From an uncultured Halobacteriovorax sp. (GTDB taxonomy: Bacteria > Bdellovibrionota > Bacteriovoracia > Bacteriovoracales > Bacteriovoracaceae): 64,000 nt of DNA. The translations under genes and the position numbers were made by a program. The notes beneath the pieces are model-generated. The model saw only the letters and a list, made by a program, of their open reading frames with translations, was not told where the DNA came from and made no database searches. The stretch covers positions 186,001-250,000 of the forward strand of contig CAJXVS010000003.1 in NCBI GenBank assembly GCA_913061265.1, in the 5' to 3' direction. This document shows positions 39,154 through 48,801 of this stretch, one piece after another (position 1 is the stretch's first letter; each line of letters starts with the position of its first letter).

Positions 39154-41163
39154 TTATTGGGTGACCGGAGTTGCCTCTGCACCAGCCTGAATTTCTTCAA
39201 CCTTGCCTTTATAAAGCTTTAAGAAAGCCATTTCCTTGATCCAAACACCATCAGACATCTTCCAGTCTCCTGTAACACCAGAGAGACGTTCTTTGCCTCT
39301 AATATGAATATCAAGTTCATTCCTACTCTGAAACTCTGAAGTTTCTAGAGCTGAGATAGCAATTCCAAGAGCATCATTAGAGCGCATCTCAATGATCCTT
39401 GGTTTTTGTCCAAACCTACTCACAAAGTCGTTACTAAATTTATCCGCTTCAGCTCCAACATGATCCCCAACAAAAAAGAGGCTTCCAAGTTTATAACTTT
39501 CATCAAAGATGGCCTTACTTCTCCAGCTTGGCCCACCAATGATATTTAACCTAAAAGCATCAAAGTAAGAAAAACTAGGGATAAGCTGCAAGGTCTCTCT
39601 CGGAAGTGAGGGAACAAAGATCCAATCAAAGTCCACTTGAGGCTTTAGAGTCTGGATTCTTCTAGCTGACTTATTTTTTTCTAATGAATGAATCTCCGTC
39701 AGTATTTCTAATTCCTCTTGTCTCTCACGTGTAAACTTGAGACCTAAAAGATTCTTAACGGGTTCTCTAAAGTCCATCTGCTTCTTATCATAAGAGACAA
39801 TTCCACCAAGATCGATTCCAGATAGTTTAGATCGCCTCCAGAACTCATCAACATAGGCTTTTCCTCTAGGAGTCGACGGATATAGGATAGCTGCTCGTTT
39901 CCCGAACTTTTCTGCAACATTATTAGAAAAAATTTCTTGTAAGTGCGATTCTACAGAGCCAGGAATCTCTAAGAGTAGATGGTCTTTTTCTTCTTTAGGT
40001 AAATAGACCTGACTTAAGCTTATAAAAAAGACGCCATACTTCTTAGCTTCTAAATATTCCTTAATAGCTTCTTGAGGAAATAATCCTCCAACAATAACGG
40101 CCACATGATGCTTATCTATTAATTCTTTAACTCGATAACTTCCTACAGCTCCGCTTCCAGCGGAATCTAAAACATGCAGTTGAAAAGGAAGCTTTCCTTC
40201 CGGAAGAGTTCTGCCAATTTTTTCTCTAAGAGCATGATCAATCCCAAGCATGGCCCTTTTCCCAAAAGAAGCCTTTGGCCCAGTCATCGGGAGAACAATT
40301 CCAATAGAAGTAGGATCTATCTTTGCGTAGTTCTCTAGTCTAAAGAAAAATCCTTTCACTAATGAGTCTATCTCGTTATTTTCTGCGTACTTCTTCTCAA
40401 CCCAATCAAGAAGCTCCGTCGCTTCTTCTTTTTCTCCACGGTAATAGAGTTTTTCAGCTTGAAGGTAAGCGAGGTAACCAACACTTAAGGGTAAGCCATT
40501 TGCATGATCTTCTAGCACTCTAACTTTTTCTCTTTTATTTAGTGAAAAGAAACTAGATATTAGTTTTTCAAAAAGGGGTTCTGATTTAAGATCACTTAAA
40601 CTTTTCATATCCCCTAGGTAAAGAATAAGAGAGCTTAATTGATCTTGATCTTTTCCAAGTTCTTTAGAGAGCTTGTATTTAAGTTTGTAAAAAGTTTTCT
40701 GCTCAGCCTTAGACAAGACTTTAGGGTCTCCCTGACTTAAAACAGCATAAGACTTATCCATAAAACCTAATTTAAAATAGCTACTGGCTAAGTTTAATTG
40801 GATTTGTGAAGTTAAAGCGGGATCTAACCTTGAAGTATTTAAAGCGAGATCAAAATTAAAGATCGCTTGTTCAAAATTATTTTCAGAGAAGAAGATAACG
40901 CCCATTAAATTTCGTCTTAATGATCTCTCAGCTGGTAAGAGTGTCTCTTCAGGGATTTGCTTTAACGATTGAAGAGCCGCTTTATTATGACCCTGCTTAT
41001 ATTCAGTCTTAATCTTAGAGATTTTCTTTATAAAATCCTTTCTATAAAGATCACTGCGACTTGATCCACCATTAATCATGGAGATACCGCCGCAGCCTAC
41101 AACTACACTTAAAATTAAAACGAGGAAGATCCTCTTTATGAACACTTTTTTAGACATCATCAT
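39154..41163 (-). CDS. LpoA/LppC-like outer-membrane lipoprotein (PBP activator family)
   Basis: A 669-residue lipoprotein (lipobox VVGC, Cys24) with a helical TPR-like N-terminal half (about 30-270) and a C-terminal periplasmic-binding-protein type I fold (about 285-655). The first strand, IGIVLPMTGPKASFGKRAMLGIDHAL, is typical of Peripla_BP_6/LppC. This is the architecture of LpoA, the activator of penicillin-binding protein 1A in gamma-proteobacteria, and of its more divergent relatives. The role here is inferred by architecture. Three consecutive ATGs precede SKK. The third (41157) is best placed for the AAAGGA ribosome site. It ends at 39154 before a hairpin. Upstream, across 67 bases, is dnaJ. 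Confidence 0.8.
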   Translation of the reverse strand: MMMSKKVFIKRIFLVLILSVVVGCGGISMINGGSSRSDLYRKDFIKKISKIKTEYKQGHNKAALQSLKQIPEETLLPAERSLRRNLMGVIFFSENNFEQAIFNFDLALNTSRLDPALTSQIQLNLASSYFKLGFMDKSYAVLSQGDPKVLSKAEQKTFYKLKYKLSKELGKDQDQLSSLILYLGDMKSLSDLKSEPLFEKLISSFFSLNKREKVRVLEDHANGLPLSVGYLAYLQAEKLYYRGEKEEATELLDWVEKKYAENNEIDSLVKGFFFRLENYAKIDPTSIGIVLPMTGPKASFGKRAMLGIDHALREKIGRTLPEGKLPFQLHVLDSAGSGAVGSYRVKELIDKHHVAVIVGGLFPQEAIKEYLEAKKYGVFFISLSQVYLPKEEKDHLLLEIPGSVESHLQEIFSNNVAEKFGKRAAILYPSTPRGKAYVDEFWRRSKLSGIDLGGIVSYDKKQMDFREPVKNLLGLKFTRERQEELEILTEIHSLEKNKSARRIQTLKPQVDFDWIFVPSLPRETLQLIPSFSYFDAFRLNIIGGPSWRSKAIFDESYKLGSLFFVGDHVGAEADKFSNDFVSRFGQKPRIIEMRSNDALGIAISALETSEFQSRNELDIHIRGKERLSGVTGDWKMSDGVWIKEMAFLKLYKGKVEEIQAGAEATPVTQ

Positions 41164-41230
41164 TCCTTTGACCTATCGTGACAATATTTTACTCGTAGCC
41201 CGCGATTCGGTAAAGGAATGATAGTTTAAA

Positions 41231-42361
41231 TTAATGAAATAAATCTTTTACTTTTTCAAAAAAACCACGACTCATAGGGTTACTTTTCCCTTCGAGCTCA
41301 GCTAACTTTTGAAAGAATTCTTTTTGCTCAGCATTGAGATGAGTTGGAGTCTCTACATGGATTTCAATTATCTGGTCACCGTTACCATAGCCACCAAGTT
41401 TTTGAATTCCTTTACCCTTAAGCCTCATCTTTCTTCCGGCCTGAGTTCCCTCTGGCACTGTCACTGCAACCTTTCCGTCTAAGGTTGGTACTTCAAGTTC
41501 ATCCCCTAAAGCTGCCTGACTAAAACTAATCGGAACGGTACAGTAAATATTAAAGCCTTCTCTTTCAAAGATTTCATGATCTTCAACTTGGATAACAACA
41601 TATAAGTCTCCAGATGGTCCGCCCATTGTTCCGACGTCACCTTCATTAGATAACTTTAATCTTTGCCCAGTATCAATTCCAGCAGGAACCTTTACGGCCA
41701 AGTCTACTTTCTTTCTCTTAGTTCCTTCACCACGGCAACCACCGCAAGGATCAGAAACCATTTGGCCGCTTCCCTGACACTTAGGACAAGTTGAAGCCAC
41801 AGTAAAAAAGCCTTGCTGTCTTCTTACTTCACCCATGCCATTACACATGTCGCAGCCAACAGGCTTACTTCCATCTTTCCCACCTGTTCCACTACAGTCA
41901 GTACAGGCTACGCTTCTATTGATTGAAATATTCTTTTCGATACCAAAGGCTGCATCGTGAAAATTTACATTGATGGCCATTTGAAGATCATTTCCTGCAC
42001 GTCCTCTAGAACGGCGTCCACCACCTCTTCTTCCACCACCTAGGATGTCACCAAAGATATCTCCAAAGATATCTCCTAGATCACCAAAGTCTTGGCCACC
42101 ACCGCCAAAGCCACCGCCACCAAAGCCGGACTGACCATCGACACCGGCATGACCGAATTGATCATAACGACTCTTTTTCTCTTCATTTAAAAGGACTTCT
42201 GCTGCTTCAGAGGCTTCTTTAAATTTAGCTTCCGCTGCAGGATTATCAGGGTTCTTATCGGGGTGATTCTTAATCGCCAGCTTTCTATAGGCTTTCTTAA
42301 TCTCGTCTTTACTCGCGCCCTTATCAACACCTAAGGTTTCGTAATAATCTCTTTTACTCAT
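41231..42361 (-). CDS. dnaJ: Chaperone DnaJ
   Basis: Hsp40 co-chaperone that delivers substrates to DnaK and stimulates its ATPase. Read from ATG 42361 the protein is 376 residues: J domain with HPD (KNHPDKNPDNP), Gly/Phe-rich region (FGGGGFGGGGQDFGD), four CxxCxGxG zinc motifs (CTDCSGTG, CDMCNGMG, CPKCQGSG, CGGCRGEG) and a C-terminal peptide-binding domain. The frame is open further upstream to 42388, but those codons run into the dnaK terminator hairpin, and MSKRDYYETLG is the canonical start. It follows dnaK but is separated by a strong terminator, so it probably has its own promoter or relies on read-through. Confidence 0.96.
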   Translation of the reverse strand: MSKRDYYETLGVDKGASKDEIKKAYRKLAIKNHPDKNPDNPAAEAKFKEASEAAEVLLNEEKKSRYDQFGHAGVDGQSGFGGGGFGGGGQDFGDLGDIFGDIFGDILGGGRRGGGRRSRGRAGNDLQMAINVNFHDAAFGIEKNISINRSVACTDCSGTGGKDGSKPVGCDMCNGMGEVRRQQGFFTVASTCPKCQGSGQMVSDPCGGCRGEGTKRKKVDLAVKVPAGIDTGQRLKLSNEGDVGTMGGPSGDLYVVIQVEDHEIFEREGFNIYCTVPISFSQAALGDELEVPTLDGKVAVTVPEGTQAGRKMRLKGKGIQKLGGYGNGDQIIEIHVETPTHLNAEQKEFFQKLAELEGKSNPMSRGFFEKVKDLFH

Positions 42362-42378
42362 TAATGATCCAATATAAA

Positions 42379-42414
42379 AAACCCCCATCGAACGAATTGG
42401 CTCGATGGGGGTTT
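42379..42414 (-). terminator. Rho-independent terminator between dnaK and dnaJ
   Basis: A perfect 13-bp stem, AAACCCCCATCGA with TCGATGGGGGTTT, and a 10-base loop. On the minus strand it is followed by a T-run (continuing to 42373). It lies 18 bases after the dnaK stop and 17 bases before the dnaJ ATG. Very strong and nearly symmetric, so it could work in both directions. Confidence 0.85.
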
Positions 42415-42432
42415 GCTAAAAATAATATTTAA

Positions 42433-44349
42433 TTAAACTTCTTTGAAATCAGCATCGACAACATCGTCGTCATCTTTTTTCTCACTCTCAGCTCCAGCAG
42501 AAGGACCAGGTCCTGCTTCAGCACCTGGCTGCTGATCTCCACCAGCTTCTTGGTACATATCAGTAGCTATCTTATGAGAAATAGTTTGAACCGTTTCCAT
42601 TGCTGCTTTTAACTCTTCAAGAACTTCACTTTCCAGTTTAGATTTTCCTTCAGTAATAGCATCTTCAAGTTCTTTTTTCTGATCATCAGAGATTTTACCT
42701 TCTCCTTCTTTAATCATTTTTTCAGCAGCTAAGATAAGAGCGTCTAGCTGATTTCTTGTATCAACAACTTCTCTTCTTTTAGAATCTGCTTCTCTATTTT
42801 CTTCACCATCACGAACCATTTGTTGAATTTCTTCATCAGATAGACCTGAACCGGCAGTGATCTTAACTTCCTGGGCCTTACCAGTAGCTTTATCAGTAGC
42901 AGAAACATTCACAATACCATTGGCATCAATATCAAATTGAACTTCAATCTGAGGAACGCCTCTTGGAGCTGGATTGATTCCTGAAAGGTCAAACTTTCCT
43001 AGAGTCTTATTATCATTTGAAAATTCACGCTCACCTTGAAGGACGTGAATACTAACAGCAGGTTGATTATCTTGAGCTGTTGAGAAAACCTGAGATTTCT
43101 TAGTAGGAATTGTAGTATTTTTCTCAATAATCTTAGTCATAACTCCACCAAGAGTTTCAATACCAAGAGAAAGAGGGGTTACATCAAGAAGAAGAACATC
43201 TTTAACGTCTCCAGCTAAAACTCCACCTTGAATAGCGGCACCAGCAGCAACAACCTCATCAGGGTTAACACCCTTAGAAGGCTCTTTACCAAAGATTGCT
43301 TTTACTTTTTCTTGAACAAGAGGAATACGAGTCGACCCACCAACTAGAACAACTTCATGAATCTCATCTTTACTTAAACCAGAGTCAGCAATAGCTGTTT
43401 CACATGGGTTTGTTACACGGTCTAAAAGTTCGCCAATCAAAGACTCAAACTTGGCTCTCGAAAGATTTAAGTTTAAATGCTTAGGCCCTGAAGCGTCAGC
43501 AGTGATGAATGGTAAGTTAATATCTGTGCTCGTAACATTAGAAAGTTCATGTTTTGCTTTTTCAGCAGCTTCTTTAAGCCTTTGAAGTGCCATTTGATCA
43601 GATCTTAGATCAACACCATTTTCATTTTTAAATTCGTCAGCAAGCCAGTTGATGATTGATTCATCAAAATCTTCCCCACCTAGAAAAGTATCACCGTTAG
43701 TTGCTTTAACTTCAAAAACACCATCAGCTGTAATCTCTAGAACAGAGATATCAAATGTCCCACCACCAAGGTCGAAAACAGCAATGTTTTTGTCTTGTTT
43801 AGCTTCTAGCCCGTAGGCAAGTGCTGCAGCAGTAGGCTCGTTAATAATTCTTTTAACTTCAAGTCCAGCAATACGACCGGCATCTTTAGTTGCTTGTCTT
43901 TGAGCATCGTTAAAGTAGGCAGGAACTGTAATAACAGCTTCAGTTACAGATTCACCTAAGTAATCTTCAGCTGCTTTCTTTAATTTCTCTAAAACAATTG
44001 CTGAGATCTCTTGAGGAGATAGCTCTTTACCATCAACCTTTACCCAAGCATCTCCATTTTTATTAGCGAAGATCTCAAAAGGAGCTACTTTCTTAAATTT
44101 AGCTACTTCAGGAGCGTCAGCTTTTCTACCCATGAGACGCTTGATCCCATATAGAGTTTTTCCTGGATTAGTGACAGCTTGTCTTTTAGCAACCTGACCA
44201 ACCATTTTTTCATCATTTTTACCAAAACCAATAACTGAAGGAGTTGTATTATGCCCTTCCTCGTTAGCGATGATCTTGTATTTTCCATTTTCTAAGACTG
44301 CAACACATGAGTTTGTAGTTCCTAGGTCAATTCCAATAATTTTTCCCAT
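42433..44349 (-). CDS. dnaK: Molecular chaperone DnaK
   Basis: Hsp70 chaperone with an ATPase domain (about 1-385) and substrate-binding and lid domains (about 390-610). Textbook motifs: [14 protein letters not shown] (residues 5-18), [18 protein letters not shown] (near 143), [15 protein letters not shown] (near 192), [13 protein letters not shown] (near 336), the [14 protein letters not shown] linker region (near 385), and the acidic tail ending VVDADFKEV. The 638-residue length is normal. ATG 44347-44349 with a GGAGAAA ribosome site. Preceded by grpE (25-base gap) and followed by dnaJ past a terminator. Confidence 0.98.
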   Translation of the reverse strand: MGKIIGIDLGTTNSCVAVLENGKYKIIANEEGHNTTPSVIGFGKNDEKMVGQVAKRQAVTNPGKTLYGIKRLMGRKADAPEVAKFKKVAPFEIFANKNGDAWVKVDGKELSPQEISAIVLEKLKKAAEDYLGESVTEAVITVPAYFNDAQRQATKDAGRIAGLEVKRIINEPTAAALAYGLEAKQDKNIAVFDLGGGTFDISVLEITADGVFEVKATNGDTFLGGEDFDESIINWLADEFKNENGVDLRSDQMALQRLKEAAEKAKHELSNVTSTDINLPFITADASGPKHLNLNLSRAKFESLIGELLDRVTNPCETAIADSGLSKDEIHEVVLVGGSTRIPLVQEKVKAIFGKEPSKGVNPDEVVAAGAAIQGGVLAGDVKDVLLLDVTPLSLGIETLGGVMTKIIEKNTTIPTKKSQVFSTAQDNQPAVSIHVLQGEREFSNDNKTLGKFDLSGINPAPRGVPQIEVQFDIDANGIVNVSATDKATGKAQEVKITAGSGLSDEEIQQMVRDGEENREADSKRREVVDTRNQLDALILAAEKMIKEGEGKISDDQKKELEDAITEGKSKLESEVLEELKAAMETVQTISHKIATDMYQEAGGDQQPGAEAGPGPSAGAESEKKDDDDVVDADFKEV

Positions 44350-44374
44350 AATTTTTCTCCTATTTTATTTTAAT

Positions 44375-44941
44375 TTAGTTTTTTACGACAACAACTTTAG
44401 CGGCTCTAAGTAATCTTCCATTGAGGATATAACCCTTTTGAAAAACTGAGAGCACTTCCTGATCTTCCTTCCCTTCAGATGGCTGCTGAGCCAAGGCTTC
44501 GTGAAAATTTGGATCGAACTCTTTTCCTAATGCTTCAACTTCTTCTAATCCATTCTTTGTAAGAACTTCCATGAATTGGCTTCTCACCATATCAAGACCC
44601 GTCACTATATTTTTAATCTTCTCATCTTCTTCACCAGACACTGCTTCGATTGAGCGGTCTAGATTATCAACGACATCAAGAAGACCAGAGAGAACTTTTT
44701 CATTACCGAATTTAATAAGTCCTTCTTTTTCCCTTTCGTAGCGGCGTCTCATGTTTTCCATTTCTGCAGCAAGATACATGAACTTACTTTTAAAATCCTC
44801 TTCAACTATCGGCTCTACATTATCAAGAGCTGGTTCGACAGATTCATCAGAATCCTGCGCTTCGGCCTGGGCCTCAGCCTCACCTTCAGTTACTACTTCA
44901 GGCTCAATACCTTCTTCTACTTTCTCTTCAGATTCATTCAT
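44375..44941 (-). CDS. grpE: Nucleotide-exchange factor GrpE
   Basis: DnaK nucleotide-exchange factor, 188 residues. A Glu-rich disordered N-terminus (about 1-45) leads into the long coiled-coil helix (about 50-110, FLYLAAEMENMRRRYEREKE) and the C-terminal beta domain with GLEEVEALGKEFDPNFHEAL and VFQKGYILNGRLLRAAKVVV, the standard GrpE signature. ATG 44939-44941. Upstream, the 108-base gap to hemW contains TTGACA on the minus strand (45005-45000), but no CIRCE-like inverted repeat (TTAGCACTC/GAGTGCTAA), and no hrcA gene is adjacent. So heat-shock control here is not the HrcA/CIRCE type by local evidence. Confidence 0.95.
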   Translation of the reverse strand: MNESEEKVEEGIEPEVVTEGEAEAQAEAQDSDESVEPALDNVEPIVEEDFKSKFMYLAAEMENMRRRYEREKEGLIKFGNEKVLSGLLDVVDNLDRSIEAVSGEEDEKIKNIVTGLDMVRSQFMEVLTKNGLEEVEALGKEFDPNFHEALAQQPSEGKEDQEVLSVFQKGYILNGRLLRAAKVVVVKN

Positions 44942-45049
44942 TTCTTAACCTTTAATCTTATAAGTTTTTCTACCTTTAAGATGGTATGGCTGGGCCGAGT
45001 GTCAACGTTCCTTAGAAAATAAAATTTTAATAGCTATAAGTAATTAATA

Positions 45050-46177
45050 TTATAGTGTTTTAAGATGGCTAAAAGCTTCATCCATCAGACTGTCCATGAG
45101 TAAGTAGCCACGTGGCGTTAAAATGACACCTCCACTAGTCAACTCACATAGCCCTCTGTCTTTCCAAGACTCGGCTAAAGAGCGTGAATTCTTCAATTCT
45201 TCACCAGAGAAGAACTCTCCTAGATCAATACCTTTATTAGTTCTCAGGTTTAAATAGAAACTTTCCATCCTAATTTCATTCTCTGTTAAGTTTTCAGAAT
45301 CAAACTCAGCAGCGTAAGGTTTCCACTTATAACGAACGCCTGTTTTTTGAATATATCCTGTTGCAGATGGCCCTAAAGCGCAGATCGACTCTCCACTCCA
45401 GTACCTAGAGTTATGAATCGACTCTTTACCGGGAAGAGAAAAGTTTGAAACTTCATAGTGCAGAAAACCTCGCTCCCTAAGATAAGTCGACACCTGTAAG
45501 AATTCTTTTTCAATCCACTCTTCATCTGGAAGAGCCTCATGAAAAACATAGTTATCTTTCACTGTAAGAATGTAGAGGCTAATATGAGAAGGGTTGTAAC
45601 TTAAGATCTGATCAAGCTCTTCTTTGATATTACGTTTGTACTCCTTAGAAAAGGGGAGACCAAGCATAAAGTCCACGGAGAAGTTTGCGTCCATAGAATT
45701 AAACTTCTCTAGAGTATTAACGACTTCTTCGTGCCTATGAACTCGGTCTAGTTTTTCTAAGAAATCATTTCGAGTGGATTGAACCCCTAAAGAAAAACGA
45801 TTAAAGCCAAGATTGCTGAAAGCCTCAAGGCCTTCATCGGTCCATGTTCCAGGGTTAACCTCTAAAGTCATTTCACATTGATCACTAATTGAAATATTGT
45901 TTTCTTCAAAGAAAGATTTTAAAAAACGAACACCTTCTTCTCCCCAAAGTGAAGGAGTTCCTCCCCCAATATAAATTGTTTTTAATTCACCAAGAGTAAC
46001 TTCATTTTTTTCAAAAAAGTTCTTTAGTCGGTCAATCGAGAGGTCCAACATTTTATGATACTCAGGTATCTTAGCCGATCTCTCAATTGCGCTAGGCGCA
46101 GACTTAAAAAAATCGCAGTAATTGCAGAGGTGTCTGCAATAGGGAAAATGAATATATAAAGAGCTGATAATATCCAT
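45050..46177 (-). CDS. hemW: HemW-type radical SAM haem chaperone
   Basis: A 375-residue radical-SAM protein related to coproporphyrinogen III dehydrogenase HemN. The cluster motif is YIHFPYCRHLCNYCDF (CxxxCxxC), without the fourth cysteine of HemN's CxxxCxxCxC, which is the feature that distinguishes HemW. Further landmarks are TIYIGGGTPSLWGEEGV near residue 70 and the FSLGVQSTRNDFLEKLDRVH motif near 130. HemW proteins bind haem and aid its insertion into respiratory enzymes. ATG 46175-46177. Upstream is a divergent start of the M16 gene 68 bases away. Downstream, across 108 bases, is grpE. Confidence 0.92.
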   Translation of the reverse strand: MDIISSLYIHFPYCRHLCNYCDFFKSAPSAIERSAKIPEYHKMLDLSIDRLKNFFEKNEVTLGELKTIYIGGGTPSLWGEEGVRFLKSFFEENNISISDQCEMTLEVNPGTWTDEGLEAFSNLGFNRFSLGVQSTRNDFLEKLDRVHRHEEVVNTLEKFNSMDANFSVDFMLGLPFSKEYKRNIKEELDQILSYNPSHISLYILTVKDNYVFHEALPDEEWIEKEFLQVSTYLRERGFLHYEVSNFSLPGKESIHNSRYWSGESICALGPSATGYIQKTGVRYKWKPYAAEFDSENLTENEIRMESFYLNLRTNKGIDLGEFFSGEELKNSRSLAESWKDRGLCELTSGGVILTPRGYLLMDSLMDEAFSHLKTL

Positions 46178-46245
46178 ACTTTAACCTGTTATTCTCGGTG
46201 GTATCTTCTATAATTATAATTTCATTGTGACAAATAGAGGACTCT

Positions 46246-48801
46246 ATGAATAAAGACCAAGTCGTTTTAAAGAATAATCTTAATACTGTATTTATCGATT
46301 CACCTGGAGCCACTTCAGCTTCAGTTCAAATTTGGTTTAGAGCAGGAAGTGCACTCGAAGAAGAAAAGGACTTTGGAATTGCTCACTTTTTAGAGCATAT
46401 GTTTTTCAAAGGGACACCCAAAAGACCTGGCGCTGAAATTGCTCACTCAGTTGAGTCTTTTGGTGGGGAGCTTAATGCATTTACCTCGTTTGATTACACT
46501 TGTTACTATATCAATACTCCTGTGAATCACTTGAATGAGACAGTTGAGATCTTAATGGATATGGTTTCAAACCCTCAATTCAAACAAGAAGATCTTGAAC
46601 CAGAACGTGAGGTCGTCTTTGAAGAATATAGAAGATCTCAAGACAATCCAGGCCAGCTTAGTTTTCAAAAGCTTCAGAGCCTCTGTTTTAAGAATGGCTA
46701 TGATCATCCTATTCTTGGTAATGAAGAAACAATTAAGAGTTTTTCTCGTGAGCAACTCAAGAACTTTAGAGAGACTTATTATAATACTTCTAACAGCTTC
46801 CTCGTTGTTGCCGGAGATCTTAAAGAAAAAAGTAAGATTGAAGAGACCATCACTAAGTTTCAACTTCCTGAAGGTCCAAAAAGTGTTTTTCCAAAGTTTG
46901 AGTTAAACACTAAGAGCTCTTTCGCCATTCATAAGAAAGATGTTCACCTTTGCCAAATGTATATTACGATCCAAGCACCAAATATAAACGACAAAAAGTC
47001 TCCAGCAGAAGACCTTGCCTTAAACTGCTTAGGTCATGGCGAGACTTCTAGGTTCTACAAAGACCTTGTTCTTAACGATAGCTTAGCGAACTCTAGTGGT
47101 GGCTCGACAATGTTTATGAGTGATGGTGGCCTTCATATTGCGAGAGTTACCTTCCCAGAAGAGAATCTGACTAAGATCTTAGATCAATTACAGAAGACCT
47201 TACTTGATGCGAAAACGACTGGTATGTCTAATAAAGAAGTTACCAAGATCAAGAATCAATATATAGCTTCTAAGGTTTTTGAAATGGAAACGGTGGAATC
47301 TTTTTCTTTTTCAGTTGGTCATAATTACGCTCAAACAGGTGATTTAGATTTTGATGAAAAATTCTTGTCCCGCCTGAGAGGAACCTCAGTAACGGAAGTA
47401 AATGCGGCTTTAAAAGAAATCCTAAGTTCCCCTGTTCATCTAAGCCTTCAAATGCCTGATCAATGCGACGAAAAAAAGGCTTCAAAAGAGTTAAAAAGAT
47501 TCCTCACGGAATTTGATAAAAATAAAAAAACTAGATCAAAAACACTCAAGAAAGAAGCTGCCATTACTTCTAAGTTTGATCCTCAAGTTCAAATCATCAA
47601 ACTCAAAGAGGGAATTTCACTCCTTCACAGAAAAAATGAAATCAATCCGACTTTTGTCATGCAAGCTTACCTAAGAGGTGGCCTAACTGAAGAGAGTAAA
47701 GCGACCAATGGGATCTTTCATCTCCTAACGGCCAACTTAACTAAAGGTTATAAGGGAATGCCTTATGACGACTTAAAACAAGATTTAGAAGACCGCTCTG
47801 CTTCTTTAAATGGTTTTGCAGGTAAGAATGCATATGGTCTTAGTATGCATGGTCTTTCCGATCACTATACTTCTCTTTTAGATCATTTCTTTGGAACACT
47901 AAAGTCTCCCCTTTTAGGTGCGAAGTTTATCAATCACGAAAAGAAAGTTACCTCTAGAGTCATTACGAGTATGAAAACAGATCCAACAAAAATCTGCTTT
48001 GACGAAGTTTCAAAGATATTTTTTGGAACTCATCCTTATTCAAGACCAGTTCTTGGAACAAAAGAATCTCTAAAAAAGATGAATAGCACTTCTTTAGCTA
48101 AGCTTCATAATAGTAAGGTAAGAAATTCTGATATCCTAATCACCTACTGTGGAGATCTAGATATAGATGAGGTTAAAGAATTGGTTCTAGAAAGGATTGA
48201 AGATTTAAAACCAAGGAAACCTAAGACAAACAAAAATAAACTTATTAAGTACAAGCCTAAAGATACTCGAATCAGCTTTGATAGAGAGCAAACGCAAATT
48301 TTCACTGGTATAACAACTGATAAATTAGGCTCAAAAGAAAACCTTTATTTAAAGATGATAACAACTTTCCTATCAGGTCAAAGTTCTGAACTCTTTGTAG
48401 AAGTTCGTGATAGACAGGGACTTTGTTACGCAACCCAACCAGTACATTTCAACGCTCTAGAAGGCGGGTACTGGGGAATATATATTGCCTCTGGATACGA
48501 TAAAGTCGATGCCGCCTTAAAAGCTATTCAAGATATTATTAAGAAGATCAAAGATAATGGACTGAGCAGGGATGAGTTTGAAAGGATTAAGAAGATGATC
48601 GAAGGTCAAACCTTACTTAACATCCAAACTAATGATGACTACTCAAGTCTATACTCAGTACCAGTATTTCAAAACTTAGGAATTGATTATCCTCACGAAA
48701 GAAACGTCGAAATCAATAAATTGAAATATGAGGACTTCAATAAGGGCATAAAGAAAGCTCTTGGGAAAAAATTTAGTACAATTATTGTAGGTAGAGACTA
48801 A
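46246..48801 (+). CDS. M16 family zinc metalloprotease, two-domain single chain
   Basis: An 851-residue M16 (pitrilysin/processing-peptidase type) peptidase. The N-terminal half has the zinc-binding inverted motif HFLEH (His47, Glu50, His51), with the downstream acidic ligand region (LEPEREVVFEEYRRSQDNP) near residue 125. The second M16 half (about 430-851) lacks HxxEH but has VEVRDRQGLCYATQP, the Arg/Tyr region of the inactive half. So one chain holds a whole catalytic clamshell. There is no signal peptide, so it appears cytosolic, which is unusual for substrates outside the cell. Single gene, ATG 46246. Convergent stop overlap (four bases) with the next gene. Confidence 0.9.
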   Translation: MNKDQVVLKNNLNTVFIDSPGATSASVQIWFRAGSALEEEKDFGIAHFLEHMFFKGTPKRPGAEIAHSVESFGGELNAFTSFDYTCYYINTPVNHLNETVEILMDMVSNPQFKQEDLEPEREVVFEEYRRSQDNPGQLSFQKLQSLCFKNGYDHPILGNEETIKSFSREQLKNFRETYYNTSNSFLVVAGDLKEKSKIEETITKFQLPEGPKSVFPKFELNTKSSFAIHKKDVHLCQMYITIQAPNINDKKSPAEDLALNCLGHGETSRFYKDLVLNDSLANSSGGSTMFMSDGGLHIARVTFPEENLTKILDQLQKTLLDAKTTGMSNKEVTKIKNQYIASKVFEMETVESFSFSVGHNYAQTGDLDFDEKFLSRLRGTSVTEVNAALKEILSSPVHLSLQMPDQCDEKKASKELKRFLTEFDKNKKTRSKTLKKEAAITSKFDPQVQIIKLKEGISLLHRKNEINPTFVMQAYLRGGLTEESKATNGIFHLLTANLTKGYKGMPYDDLKQDLEDRSASLNGFAGKNAYGLSMHGLSDHYTSLLDHFFGTLKSPLLGAKFINHEKKVTSRVITSMKTDPTKICFDEVSKIFFGTHPYSRPVLGTKESLKKMNSTSLAKLHNSKVRNSDILITYCGDLDIDEVKELVLERIEDLKPRKPKTNKNKLIKYKPKDTRISFDREQTQIFTGITTDKLGSKENLYLKMITTFLSGQSSELFVEVRDRQGLCYATQPVHFNALEGGYWGIYIASGYDKVDAALKAIQDIIKKIKDNGLSRDEFERIKKMIEGQTLLNIQTNDDYSSLYSVPVFQNLGIDYPHERNVEINKLKYEDFNKGIKKALGKKFSTIIVGRD

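Noticed and set aside
42362-42388. A nine-residue upstream extension of DnaJ
   Set aside because: It would be encoded by the 5' side of the dnaK terminator hairpin, and the canonical MSKRDYYETLG start follows at 42361.
44942-45049. CIRCE heat-shock operator upstream of grpE
   Set aside because: Neither half of TTAGCACTC-N9-GAGTGCTAA can be found; the resemblance of CGAGTGTC to a half-site is too weak.
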